A DNA stretch of 39,372 nt. Source: Bacillota bacterium. Lineage in GTDB: Bacteria > Bacillota > Sulfobacillia > Sulfobacillales > Sulfobacillaceae. The DNA lies in the NCBI GenBank assembly GCA_021820965.1, contig JAKACZ010000045.1, forward strand, positions 1 through 39,372, written 5' to 3'. Below are positions 25,577 to 33,603 of this stretch, piece after piece. The notes beneath the pieces are model-generated. The model had not been told where the DNA came from. It searched no databases and saw only the letters and a program-made list of their open reading frames with translations. The position numbers and the translations under genes are program-made. Numbering within the stretch: position 1 is the first letter of the stretch; each line of letters starts with the position of its first letter.

Positions 25577-26827
25577 TCAACCGACATCAGTCGAGCCGTT
25601 CTGCGCCGCCGTTCGCGGGGTCGTCGAACCGCGCAGGGCCGATGCTGCCAGCGTCCAAACAGCCAGCGCCATCCACAGCCCTGCAACCACCATCACCGCA
25701 TGCGAGATTCCGCCGACCTGCCCCAAGAGTCCACCCAGCCACGCCCCAAGCGCGCCTCCCAGTCCCATGCCCGCACTACGAATGGAGAGCACCCGCACGC
25801 GGACTTCGGTTGGCGTCGATTGTTGAACCCAAAACATAATGGCGGTGCCAAATAGGGCATTCCCAACACCGGCCAGAACTAAGCACAGCGCTCCCAGCCA
25901 CCAGACCCCGGCAATTAAGGCCAGACCGAATCCACTGGCGGTCAATGCGAAGCCTAAGGCAATCAACGGGCGTGCAGTAAATCGAGCCACCAATCCGAGC
26001 CGTTCTACCGCGGCACCAGACAGGAACCCGCCGACGGCAATGGCCATCAACAGCCACACATAATGATGCGACGATACATGCCATACCGCCCGCGATAACG
26101 GTGCGAGCAGGGTATTAATCGACGCTGTCGCAAGCGCCACGGCTACCGACAGCAAGGTGAGCTGGGCCACACGCGGGGCATTTTTCAGATAGCGATAGCC
26201 CTCGGACATCTGCGACCAGAACCGGCTGGCACCCGATGCTGTCGGAAGCCAAAACTCGCGGGGCATGCGAATACCCAAGAGAAAGAGCGCAGCCCCAACA
26301 TAAGTGGCGGCGTCGACCCAAAATGCCGGGGTCACGCCCCATAAAAACAGAATACCGGCGGCTGCCAAATAGGCCGCCATATCAGCTATCGAATAATAGG
26401 TCTGCTGCCGCGCGCCACTTTGCGCATTGATCTCGGCACTGCCGGCAATCTGAGGCTGTACTGCCCGTACGATGGGCCGATACACCATGGCAAAACAGTA
26501 CATCATAAAGACGGCAGCAACGGTCCAGGCATAATTATGAACCACCGGAATGGAAGCCACCAGCACTGCCCGCACCACGTCGGAAATCAAGAGCGCTTTC
26601 CGCTTGTTAAACCGGTCAATGACACCGGCCACCGCCCACCCCAGCATAATGCTGGGAAGATAGGCCATGGCCAAAACGATCCCCAGGTCGGTTACGTTGC
26701 GACGGGTTACCGCCAAAACAAATAGCGCCAGGGCAACCTCGGTAAAATTATCCCCTAGTTTGCTGAGCGCTTGCGAAATCACCAGTTTATGAATGTTTGG
26801 ATGAAGTGTTCGAGCGGATGTCCGCAT
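25577..26827 (-). CDS. MFS transporter (MFS_3-like, possible efflux)
   Basis: A 416-aa protein with about 12 transmembrane segments. It begins NIHKLVISQALSKLGDNFTEVALALFVLAVTR and has GWAVAGVIDRFNKRKALLISD, the MFS motif-A loop in the MFS_3/macrolide-efflux style (GxxxDRxxKRxxL). Symmetry of the second half is visible at GALGAWLGGLLGQVGG. The substrate is unknown. The start is ATG 26827. A perfect 18-bp palindrome lies 18 bases upstream of the start codon, so repression by a dimeric regulator is likely. No regulator gene is adjacent. Confidence 0.88.
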   Translation of the reverse strand: MRTSARTLHPNIHKLVISQALSKLGDNFTEVALALFVLAVTRRNVTDLGIVLAMAYLPSIMLGWAVAGVIDRFNKRKALLISDVVRAVLVASIPVVHNYAWTVAAVFMMYCFAMVYRPIVRAVQPQIAGSAEINAQSGARQQTYYSIADMAAYLAAAGILFLWGVTPAFWVDAATYVGAALFLLGIRMPREFWLPTASGASRFWSQMSEGYRYLKNAPRVAQLTLLSVAVALATASINTLLAPLSRAVWHVSSHHYVWLLMAIAVGGFLSGAAVERLGLVARFTARPLIALGFALTASGFGLALIAGVWWLGALCLVLAGVGNALFGTAIMFWVQQSTPTEVRVRVLSIRSAGMGLGGALGAWLGGLLGQVGGISHAVMVVAGLWMALAVWTLAASALRGSTTPRTAAQNGSTDVG

Positions 26828-26845
26828 ACACTATAACTCCCTATT

Positions 26846-26863
26846 GGTCAACTGCAGTTGACC
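26846..26863. promoter_or_regulatory. 18-bp perfect palindrome, probable operator of the MFS gene
   Basis: GGTCAACTGCAGTTGACC is perfectly self-complementary and ends 18 bases before the MFS start codon. It is the size and symmetry expected for a dimeric repressor site (TetR, MarR or GntR type). No similar site was seen near a regulator in this window, so the binding protein is unknown. Confidence 0.6.
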
Positions 26864-26960
26864 CGTTTATGTTCAACCATCAAATATCCTGCCAAAAACC
26901 TTGGGTAAAATCGTGTCGAAACTTGACAATTACTCAAGCAGTTCACTTGTTGTCGGGAGA

Positions 26961-27019
26961 TAATCCACAAGCTCCGGCCCATTCTCACCTGGGGATAATG
27001 GGGATAAGTCTGTTGATAA
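26961..27019. repeat. cluster of four DnaA-box-like 9-mers
   Basis: Four 9-mers each differ by one base from the consensus DnaA box TTATCCACA. They are TAATCCACA at 26961-26969 (plus strand), and on the minus strand TTATCCCCA at 26990-26998 and again at 26999-27007, and TTATCAACA at 27011-27019. Two are directly adjacent. dnaA, dnaN and an AT-rich unwinding element are not in the window, so this is not evidence of oriC. It could bind DnaA to regulate the MFS gene or titrate DnaA. Confidence 0.5.
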
Positions 27020-27067
27020 CAGGCGACGCAAGGGTTTCGCTCTGGGTATGAAAATCTCAAACGAGAA

Positions 27068-28726
27068 TCACCCCGATGGCAAAATTCTCCTCTCCGATTT
27101 GCGTTCCATCTTGTCTCGGTACATGCGCAAATCGGCTGTATTCAGCAACATTTCCGGAGTTTCGGCATCGTTCGGGTAGAGAGCCAAGCCAGCGCTGACG
27201 CCCAAAGGAATATCCAAGTCTAACCATTTCTGTGTTTGCAGGCGCTGCTGTATCCGGCTCACAGCTTGTGAAGCGCCCTGTTCATCCACATTGTCGAATA
27301 ATAGGACAAATTCGTCTCCGCCATAGCGCGCGAAAATATCATTTTCGCGCAACTCAGATTGGGCCATCTCGGCAAACAGGCATAAGACTCGATCACCCGT
27401 CACGTGGCCCAAGCGGTCGTTAATGTCCTTGAAGCTGTCGAAATCCAAAAATGCCAGGGCCATCGGCCGCCCGGCCCAATTCTGAATGCGCCATTCCAAA
27501 ACCTCGCGGAAATAGCGGTAATTGTAGACCTCGGGCAATAGCGGATCCACCTGGGCGAGGCGCACCGCTTCCTGCTGCAACATCCATTTGCGATAGGCCA
27601 TAGCGGTATGGTGAGCCAACACCTTAACCATTTCAAAATCATGGCGGCTGTATCCCTGGGCATAGTCATGCCCCAGGACGATGATGCCGTATGCCTGGCG
27701 GTCGGTCACCAAAGGCAGGATAAACCCGGAGATAATGGGATGATCGTCGGCGGGCGAAGGGTTGGCACTCGGACTTTGGCGCGAGTCGGTCACAAATTCT
27801 GGGACCCCGGTGGCCAACGCCCACGAAGCCAGGCCGGTTTCGTCGGGGACAAACACCGCCGGGTACGGGATCTCCGCTCTCGGGTACACCGCCGACTGCC
27901 GCACAATGAGCCCTGTGTTCGGGTCGCGCAAATACAGCACAAAGGTCGTGAAGCCGGCAACTGTGGCAAAGGCGTCACGAACACGTGTCACCAACTCCGC
28001 TTTGTCGACGGCACCGGTAATCTCTTCTGAGGCATGCGCCGTACGCCGCGTTGCCGTTTGGCTGGCGCGCATCTGGTAATAGAAGCTTAAAAGCATCGAC
28101 ATGGTTACGTACGCCAGAAGGCCTAGAGCACCGGTCCACCATTTGTGATAGGCATGTTGCAACAGAACGTACACGGCCACCAGTGGAAGACTCACACCCC
28201 ACCCCAAGGCGTCCCAGGCCAGGCTGGGGATAACGTCCGCCCGCGCTATATAGCCATCGCGGAGAAAGTAGTACACGTTGACAACGAGGTGATTCACGAC
28301 TAAAAAGGTCAGAGCAAACAAAGCCGCGCCGATGGCGGGGTTGCCCGCCCAGGCATGGTACACCAGCGCAGACAGTTGCAACGTCAAGGTCATTAAGGCT
28401 AAGCTGGCCACGGCCGCTAAGCCCCGAAAACCCCGCAGCAGCCAACTGAGCATTGTTCCGGCCACGATAACCCAAAACGCTTGAGTCACTCCGCCGATGA
28501 TAAAAACAGAGAGGTAACCAGCACTGGCAAGGCTAACGTGGCCACGCCCGATCTCGATCGGCCAGGCTTCAGACACGGCCACAATGAGAAGTCCCACCAC
28601 GAGCGTCACGACATGGTCCGGCCTTAGCCATGACGCCTGGACGCGGGTCAACCAATAAACCACCGTAAAAGCAACAACAAACCACAAATATTGGGTAGCA
28701 AGCCGAGGTTTGGCTTGCGTTGTCAT
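27068..28726 (-). CDS. membrane diguanylate cyclase (GAF + GGDEF)
   Basis: The 552-aa protein begins with about seven to eight hydrophobic segments (to about residue 220). A GAF-like sensor domain follows, with IVRQSAVYPRAEIPYPAVFV and YGIIVLGHDYAQGYSRHDFEMVKVLAHHTAMAY. The C-terminal GGDEF domain has LAFLDFDSFKDINDRLGHVTGDRVL and RYGGDEFVLLFDN (near residue 455). An RxxD inhibitory site, REND, precedes GGDEF by five residues, which is the spacing of product feedback inhibition. It should make cyclic di-GMP from GTP. The start is ATG 28726, seven bases after AAAGGAGA. It pairs functionally with the HD-GYP gene in this window but is not adjacent to it. Confidence 0.92.
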   Translation of the reverse strand: MTTQAKPRLATQYLWFVVAFTVVYWLTRVQASWLRPDHVVTLVVGLLIVAVSEAWPIEIGRGHVSLASAGYLSVFIIGGVTQAFWVIVAGTMLSWLLRGFRGLAAVASLALMTLTLQLSALVYHAWAGNPAIGAALFALTFLVVNHLVVNVYYFLRDGYIARADVIPSLAWDALGWGVSLPLVAVYVLLQHAYHKWWTGALGLLAYVTMSMLLSFYYQMRASQTATRRTAHASEEITGAVDKAELVTRVRDAFATVAGFTTFVLYLRDPNTGLIVRQSAVYPRAEIPYPAVFVPDETGLASWALATGVPEFVTDSRQSPSANPSPADDHPIISGFILPLVTDRQAYGIIVLGHDYAQGYSRHDFEMVKVLAHHTAMAYRKWMLQQEAVRLAQVDPLLPEVYNYRYFREVLEWRIQNWAGRPMALAFLDFDSFKDINDRLGHVTGDRVLCLFAEMAQSELRENDIFARYGGDEFVLLFDNVDEQGASQAVSRIQQRLQTQKWLDLDIPLGVSAGLALYPNDAETPEMLLNTADLRMYRDKMERKSERRILPSG

Positions 28727-28856
28727 CGGTCCATCTCCTTTCCCATTGTCTTCCACCGGGTCGGCGAGAAGTTAAATGGTATGGGAAGGAACCGCGTCCG
28801 GTACAAGCTAGAATTCGGGACCAAGGGGGAAATATCCTTCTTGCACGCTATATCAA

Positions 28857-29312
28857 TTAGGCTTGACCCAGTCCACCCAACAGGCGCGCCACCGTGCCCA
28901 TCAGCTGCTGCCGATCGCTGGGGCGAGTCAGATCCAACCAAACAATAATAGGATGGTGGCATGCGGCCAAGATTTCCTGGTCACTGAGGCCCGGCGGTAC
29001 CATGCTTAGGTAGGGCTGCTGACCGAACAAGCGCTCAATAATGTCGCGAGTACGGTCCTCCGATCCGGCGTCGACCAGCACCACCTCAAACGCGCGATGC
29101 TCAAAATGGCGCTGAGCAAAGACTCGTGCCAGGTCCCGCAGCATATACTCGATGTGGGCTTCTTGATTCTGAACGCGGACAACCACGCTGACGGGCGTGA
29201 GCACGCTGGCGTGTGTTCGGACAATCTGATCGTACAGCCACTCTAACAGTACGACCACTCCGTATAAAGCCAGCGCCAATCCCAATGCGCTCCACCATGT
29301 CACAGGCCTCAT
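28857..29312 (-). CDS. membrane-anchored short GT-A-like protein
   Basis: A single N-terminal transmembrane helix (WWSALGLALALYGVVVLLEWL) is followed by SVVVRVQNQEAHIEYMLRDL and FEVVLVDAGSEDRTRDIIERLF. That second stretch matches the N-terminal GT-A pattern of family 2 glycosyltransferases, with DxGSxDxT. The protein ends after 151 residues, with no DxD metal site or acceptor domain. It is therefore a binding or accessory module rather than a full enzyme, or an eroded copy. It has no sign of frameshift. It sits between the GGDEF gene and metK. Confidence 0.65.
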   Translation of the reverse strand: MRPVTWWSALGLALALYGVVVLLEWLYDQIVRTHASVLTPVSVVVRVQNQEAHIEYMLRDLARVFAQRHFEHRAFEVVLVDAGSEDRTRDIIERLFGQQPYLSMVPPGLSDQEILAACHHPIIVWLDLTRPSDRQQLMGTVARLLGGLGQA

Positions 29313-29364
29313 CCCCTGTCCGATATATACGCAGGGCGGGCCAGAACATGTCAGAATGGCGGCT

Positions 29365-30561
29365 TTAAGCCTTCATCAAATGGGCGCGATCTTTTAACTC
29401 TTCGACCTTGTCGGTCCTCTCCCAGGGCAGCGAAATGTCCGTCCGCCCAAAGTGACCATATGCCGCCGTAGCTTGGTATATAGGACGTAAGAGATTCAGA
29501 TCCTCGATGATGGCCTGGGGGCGCAAATCAAACACTTCGCGCACCAACTCCGCCAATTTGTGGTCCGGCATCTTGGCCGTACCAAACGAGTCCACCATGA
29601 CGGAAATGGGACGGGCGACCCCAATAGCGTAGGCGATTTGGATCTCCGCGCGTTCAGCCAATCCGGCTGCGACTAGATTTTTGGCGGCCCAGCGAGCGGC
29701 GTACGAGGCTGACCGGTCAACTTTGGTCGGATCCTTTCCGGAAAACGCGCCGCCACCATGACGAGCATAGCCGCCATATGTGTCCACAATCAGCTTGCGG
29801 CCGGTGAGTCCAGAGTCTCCCTGGGGTCCTCCCACGACGAAGCGACCCGTGGGATTGACCAAAATGCGTGTGTCCTTGGCCAGCCACTGAGCGCCCAGTA
29901 CCGGCACCAAAACGGTTTCAATGATGCCGTCCCTCAATGTCTCAATGGTCACGTCCGGTTGATGCTGAGCCGAAATCAACACCGTGTCCAAGGCCGCCGG
30001 CTGGCTGTCCTGGTAACGAACCGTCACCTGGGTCTTGCCGTCCGGCCACAAAAATGGGAGAATATCGCGCTTTCGCACTTCCGCCAGCCGCCGTGACAGG
30101 TGGTGCGCCAAGGAGATGGGAAGCGGCATCAACTCAGGAGTTTCTCGGCACGCGAAACCAAACACCATCCCTTGATCCCCCGCACCCAGACGCTCACGAG
30201 CGTCCGCCTGCCCGACCCGCGCCTCAAGCGCCTGGTCGACGCCCTGAGCAATATCGGGTGATTGCTCGTCAATCGACGTCAGCACCGAGACCGTGTCCGC
30301 GTCAAATCCCATCTTGGCACGGGTATAGCCAATCGAACGAATGGTTTCTCGTACCACTTTGGGAATGTCCACATAGCACTGGGTGGTAATTTCGCCGACC
30401 ACTAAGGCCATGCCGGTGGTCACTACCGTCTCCGCCGCTACGCGGGCAGTGATGTCGCTGGCCAAAATGTTGTCCAAGATCGCATCAGAAATTTGGTCTG
30501 CAACTTTGTCTGGATGGCCCTCGGTCACCGACTCCGACGTAAATAAGTAATTGCGCCCCAT
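29365..30561 (-). CDS. metK: S-adenosylmethionine synthetase
   Basis: This homotetrameric enzyme makes SAM from methionine and ATP. It starts [26 protein letters not shown] (the substrate lid and HPDK) and has [15 protein letters not shown] (signature 1). [23 protein letters not shown] (signature 2, the P-loop-like phosphate site) and the final [12 protein letters not shown] complete it. Length is 398 aa. The start is ATG 30561, after GGGAGG. Expression is probably controlled by the SAM-I riboswitch just upstream (30618-30716), with a near-perfect promoter. High SAM would therefore stop its transcription. Confidence 0.97.
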   Translation of the reverse strand: MGRNYLFTSESVTEGHPDKVADQISDAILDNILASDITARVAAETVVTTGMALVVGEITTQCYVDIPKVVRETIRSIGYTRAKMGFDADTVSVLTSIDEQSPDIAQGVDQALEARVGQADARERLGAGDQGMVFGFACRETPELMPLPISLAHHLSRRLAEVRKRDILPFLWPDGKTQVTVRYQDSQPAALDTVLISAQHQPDVTIETLRDGIIETVLVPVLGAQWLAKDTRILVNPTGRFVVGGPQGDSGLTGRKLIVDTYGGYARHGGGAFSGKDPTKVDRSASYAARWAAKNLVAAGLAERAEIQIAYAIGVARPISVMVDSFGTAKMPDHKLAELVREVFDLRPQAIIEDLNLLRPIYQATAAYGHFGRTDISLPWERTDKVEELKDRAHLMKA

Positions 30562-30575
30562 TCTGGCCTCCCAAT

Positions 30576-30606
30576 AAAAAATCCCCTTCTACATGAGAGA
30601 AGAGGA
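30576..30606 (-). terminator. riboswitch-controlled terminator before metK
   Basis: TCCTCTTCT pairs with AGAAGGGGA (one G-U pair) around a seven-base loop, followed on the minus strand by TTTTTT at 30576-30581. Its upstream arm can instead pair with the 3' strand of the riboswitch P1 helix (ATGAGAGAA), forming an antiterminator. This is the standard S-box OFF switch geometry. Confidence 0.85.
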
Positions 30607-30617
30607 GTTCCTCCAAT

Positions 30618-30716
30618 TCTCTCATCCCTCCGGTCGTCCGGTCGGGCTTGGCACCTGGGCATTGCCTGGTTGCCGGGCTTCATCGGGCCAGTCCCTCCGC
30701 CACTCTTGATAAGAGA
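30618..30716 (-). ncRNA. SAM-I (S-box) riboswitch of metK
   Basis: The minus strand contains the S-box core: CTCTTATCAAGAGTGG, then GGAGGGACTGGCCC, GATGAAGCCCGGCAACC, GGTGCCAA and GGGATGAGAG. P1 is TCTCTTATC (30708-30716) with GATGAGAGA (30618-30626). The kink-turn, the SAM-binding GCAACC and the pseudoknot region are all in the expected order. A terminator follows directly, so SAM binding should repress metK. Confidence 0.95.
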
Positions 30717-30738
30717 ATCCGCTAAAAATACCGACGCA

Positions 30739-30767
30739 ATTATACGGGAAACGTCATGCGCTGTCAA
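30739..30767 (-). promoter_or_regulatory. consensus sigma-A promoter of metK
   Basis: TTGACA (30762-30767) and TATAAT (30739-30744), both perfect, are separated by 17 bases on the minus strand. The riboswitch begins about 20 bases downstream of the -10 box. Nineteen bases around this -35 box recur at 32705-32723. Confidence 0.9.
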
Positions 30768-31082
30768 ACGCCCGAGTTGTCATGCCGTTCTCGTCCGCCT
30801 CAGCCTGACTGTGGAAAAGCGCGACGGGATGCGACCGATCTCACCATGGTGGCAGCAGAATTATATGCCTGTGCCGATTTTTTCGTGCAAGGCTTGCATG
30901 ATTGATGCGTCGATGCTAGAGTAACAGCAACTGCGCTCCACGGTTGAGCAACCGTAGCTCCATTGAAGTCAAGGAATGGTGCGCCGAACCTCTAACCCCA
31001 CAAAAATGTGCATCGTGATGATTCGCGCACTGCGCTACAGTGTGTGTCGTTTTTGTGCTGGTTACTGGTGAGAGGAGGCGTA
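30768..31082. other. intergenic region between metK promoter and the unknown-HNH pair
   Basis: No gene is seen. A perfect short inverted repeat, ACGGTTG-AG-CAACCGT, lies at 30940-30955. Just upstream is TTGCAT-N17-TAGAGT, a weak candidate promoter for the plus-strand pair. The ribosome site GAGAGGAGG lies at the end, before 31083. Confidence 0.4.
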
Positions 31083-31919
31083 ATGATGCAACTCATCGAA
31101 TATCGGGATGCCCTGGCGCTCGAATTTTATCCATGGCACGGACGGCGCGAACGGATCATCGATTTGCTGTGGAGCGATGTGGATGCGCCGGTTCAGGGGT
31201 TGCAATTCTCGATCTGCTATCATGTCACCCAGCACGGACGGCGGAAAGTTCATGCTGTGTTGTTGCCGCGCACCGTAGACGATGACACGCTGGCATTCGT
31301 CGAGCAGTTGTATTGGGTTATTGTCCCCCGACCTGAGCGAGGACGGAAGCTGGCACTCATCGTCGCATCATGGGACATCCCGGATAATCTGGCGGTTTAC
31401 GCGACTATCAAAGGTGATCCGAACCGAATCTCCATTGCCGAACAAACGGGTGAGCCGACGCTGATGGTGGAATGGGCTTCATCCGACGATCTGATATCTG
31501 TGATACGCCACTTGGGTCCGGGAATCTGTACGTTTGTGCTGTCTCCCGATGGCGAGGACGATCAGGTGTTGGAGTTGGCCATCGACGAGGCGGGGCAATT
31601 CGCCTCGGATCTGGAGCAGGATGCGCAGATTGTCCGCGACTTGGAGGTGCTCTGGGTCGCCGGGCCGTCGAGCCTCATTGTGCGAACATTTACGGATGAA
31701 TTCACGACAATCGCCGATCCCGCGCATTCACTGCGGATCATACGCGTTCCGATCAAAGAAATCCGAGGTTTTCAGATCTTCCCGGAACCGGTTCTGGGCC
31801 GTGTCAGACTACACTGGAATACACTGGATCCCGCCATGGTGCGCGAGGCATTTATGGTCGACGCCAGCACCGGTCGACCCATTGTGCCCCCGTCTGATCG
31901 TGACCATCGATATTGCTAA
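31083..31919 (+). CDS. unknown 279-aa acidic protein paired with an HNH nuclease
   Basis: The product begins MMQLIEYRDALALEFYPWHG at ATG 31083, directly after GAGAGGAGG. I recognise no family. The chain is acidic and rich in aspartate (for example EWASSDDLISVIRHL and SPDGEDDQVLELAIDEAG), mostly soluble, and alternates strands and short helices. No signal peptide or transmembrane helix is clear. A following ORF with its own good ribosome site 31 bases later encodes an HNH nuclease, so the two are probably cotranscribed. This protein could be an inhibitor, substrate adaptor or partner of that nuclease; that is inference. Codon use looks less GC-biased than the core genes. Confidence 0.65.
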   Translation: MMQLIEYRDALALEFYPWHGRRERIIDLLWSDVDAPVQGLQFSICYHVTQHGRRKVHAVLLPRTVDDDTLAFVEQLYWVIVPRPERGRKLALIVASWDIPDNLAVYATIKGDPNRISIAEQTGEPTLMVEWASSDDLISVIRHLGPGICTFVLSPDGEDDQVLELAIDEAGQFASDLEQDAQIVRDLEVLWVAGPSSLIVRTFTDEFTTIADPAHSLRIIRVPIKEIRGFQIFPEPVLGRVRLHWNTLDPAMVREAFMVDASTGRPIVPPSDRDHRYC

Positions 31920-31950
31920 TCAAGTCTTAGGCCGGACGAGGAGGTATCGC

Positions 31951-32457
31951 ATGCTCACGGCGTCATTTTACGTCGGGATGGCGCGTTGGCGGATGAGTCT
32001 TGATGCTATCACGACGCTGCTCGTGCATCGACTGGAAGCGCAGCCAACGCGCATTACAGCGATTCTTACGCCGTCTTATGGTGTGACGATGCGACGCCGC
32101 AGTATGCTATGGCCACAGCATTTGCATGTGGCTCAAAAGGGATGCTGCTTTTGGTGTGATCAGCCCTTACCGCTAAGTCGAGCAACGATAGAGCATGTCA
32201 TCCCGCAGGGTGAGGATGGATGGCCGCAACTCACACGCATGGAGCAGCTGCTAAGCTTGCGTCTGAGTCATGCAACCTGCAATCGAGACTATGCAGCATG
32301 GCGTGCGGCGCAGCCAGCCGATGAACTGCAGCGCATGGACCAACAACTGGTACGCGGAATCAGGCAAAATATCCACGTGCACCCCATCTTGCGAGTGTAC
32401 AGCTATCATCATGACTACCCCGGTGGCCGCGAGGCGCAGGAGCGCATGCGACGGTGA
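31951..32457 (+). CDS. HNH endonuclease family protein
   Basis: This 168-aa protein holds a zinc-ribbon HNH motif: CCFWCD (cysteines at 66 and 69), EHVIPQGEDG (His82 as the first H) and SHATCNRDYAAW (His107 and the CxN cluster, 110-111). This order fits the HNH/McrA-like fold, which cuts DNA with a bound metal ion. A basic, variable N-terminal region (LVHRLEAQPTRI, GVTMRRRSM) may bind nucleic acid. The start is ATG 31951, six bases after GAGGAGG. The pair with the unknown upstream protein resembles a two-gene nuclease system of a mobile or defence region. Confidence 0.75.
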   Translation: MLTASFYVGMARWRMSLDAITTLLVHRLEAQPTRITAILTPSYGVTMRRRSMLWPQHLHVAQKGCCFWCDQPLPLSRATIEHVIPQGEDGWPQLTRMEQLLSLRLSHATCNRDYAAWRAAQPADELQRMDQQLVRGIRQNIHVHPILRVYSYHHDYPGGREAQERMRR

Positions 32458-32820
32458 TGGAGATATATATAGTCGGAAAATGAGCGAGGCCAATTAAGAC
32501 TGTTGCGGGTGCAGCTTTATGGCGATTAGCCCACCGACCTCACTGTATGGCTATGGTTACTCGTGCGCGTGTCCTCGGGGTTTTACGACCGGGACCCGAT
32601 TCGATGCCACCTTCCTATCACCCAAGCGCGCCTGCTGACAGCGGAAATCGAAACGTCGCTGCCATAATCCCAATCCGCGAAAGCCGACTGTATGGGAAAT
32701 CATCTCATGCGCTGTCAAACGCCGCAGGTAACCGCCATTTGGTCGGCTGTGCGTGGTTCCTTGTTGTGGCTATTAGGGCGGTCTATACTGAAGACAGCAA
32801 AGACCAACGGGGGAGTATGC
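32458..32820. other. intergenic region before the nucleotidyltransferase
   Basis: Nothing coding was seen. It holds a 19-base copy of the metK -35 region (32705-32723) and a promoter for the downstream gene (32761-32789). The rest shows no terminator or repeat I can support. Confidence 0.5.
32761..32789 (+). promoter_or_regulatory. promoter of the MNT-HEPN genes
   Basis: TTGTTG (32761-32766) and TATACT (32784-32789) are separated by 17 bases, about 30 bases before the GTG start at 32821. Predicted from spacing and fit only. Confidence 0.6.
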
Positions 32821-33174
32821 GTGAGAACACTCGAGCCGATTATTCGCGACTACGTCGACAAATTGGTGCAGTGCGGCCATCCGGTGGGTGTGGTTTTGTT
32901 TGGCTCTCATGCTCGCGGTACAGCAACGCCTGACAGCGATATAGACTTACTTGTAATCGATACAACGCCCGATGAACGGCATCGTCGATCCATTATGTAT
33001 CGGCAGGCTCTACGCCCTCGGACGGTTCCAATTGACTTAATCATCCTTCCATCTGAAGAAATCATAACGCAATATCATCGAGGAGTGCCTTTTGTAGTAG
33101 ATGTGCCACGAGAAGGGCGGTGGGTTTATGAGGATTCAGGACGGGCGGGACTATCTGATATTGGCGCACGATGA
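32821..33174 (+). CDS. MNT-type nucleotidyltransferase (antitoxin-like)
   Basis: This small 117-aa protein has VVLFGSHARGTATPDSDIDLLVID, the minimal nucleotidyltransferase motif (GSxARGxxxxxSDxDL, with the metal-binding aspartates at about 40 and 42). The C-terminal part is PIDLIILPSEEI. In MNT-HEPN modules the nucleotidyltransferase neutralises the HEPN RNase, in some cases by adding AMP to it. The start is GTG 32821, five bases after GGGGAG. Its end overlaps the next ORF: a HEPN gene starts at 33128, inside it. The pairing supports the family, though the partner is broken. Confidence 0.88.
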   Translation: MRTLEPIIRDYVDKLVQCGHPVGVVLFGSHARGTATPDSDIDLLVIDTTPDERHRRSIMYRQALRPRTVPIDLIILPSEEIITQYHRGVPFVVDVPREGRWVYEDSGRAGLSDIGAR

Positions 33175-33516
33175 CATGGATGCGGCGCGCTTACTGGCCC
33201 GCACTCCGACCCAGTAGCACAATGCTTGCTTTGCTTTCATGCCCAATGGGCGGCCGAAAAGACGCTCAAGGCCGTGCTACTGGCTAACGGCGTACACTTC
33301 CCAAAAGCTCACGACATTGAATTTTTGATTGACCTTGTTCGACAAACGCGGCCGGAATTACCGACGTTTTCAGAGGCCGCGGCGGTTCTTAACCAATATA
33401 ATAGTGAGGCTCGGTACAAGCGTAAATTTCGAGACGAGATCGATGCTGACGATGCCGAAACCGCAATGGTTTATGCTGCAAAAATCATAGCGGCCTACGA
33501 AAAACTTGTGCGATGA
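33128..33516 (+). pseudogene. HEPN-domain gene, frameshifted
   Basis: ATG 33128 starts MRIQDGRDYLILAHDDMDAA, the first helix of a HEPN protein. That frame hits TAG after LLARTPTQ (33215). The next frame carries the rest: DPVAQCLLCFHAQWAAEKTLKAVLLANG, then AHDIEFLIDLV and NSEARYKRKF. The conserved FHAQxAAEK signature of HEPN (PF05168) is in the second frame, so a one-base change near 33204 separates the halves. A short protein from TTG 33226 would lack the first helix. Either an inactivated toxin or a sequencing slip explains it. The family is the RNase partner of the upstream nucleotidyltransferase. Confidence 0.75.
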
Positions 33517-33603
33517 GTTAGTGTGCCGTCTACGCAGCCTTTACAACGCTAAACTCCAAGTGTCTGGGGGCGAGGGGGCGAATACGTCACGAACAAAAAA
33601 ACG

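Noticed and set aside
26961..27019. Reading the DnaA-box cluster as the chromosome origin
   Set aside because: No dnaA, dnaN or AT-rich unwinding region is present here, and the boxes are imperfect; only a cluster can be claimed.
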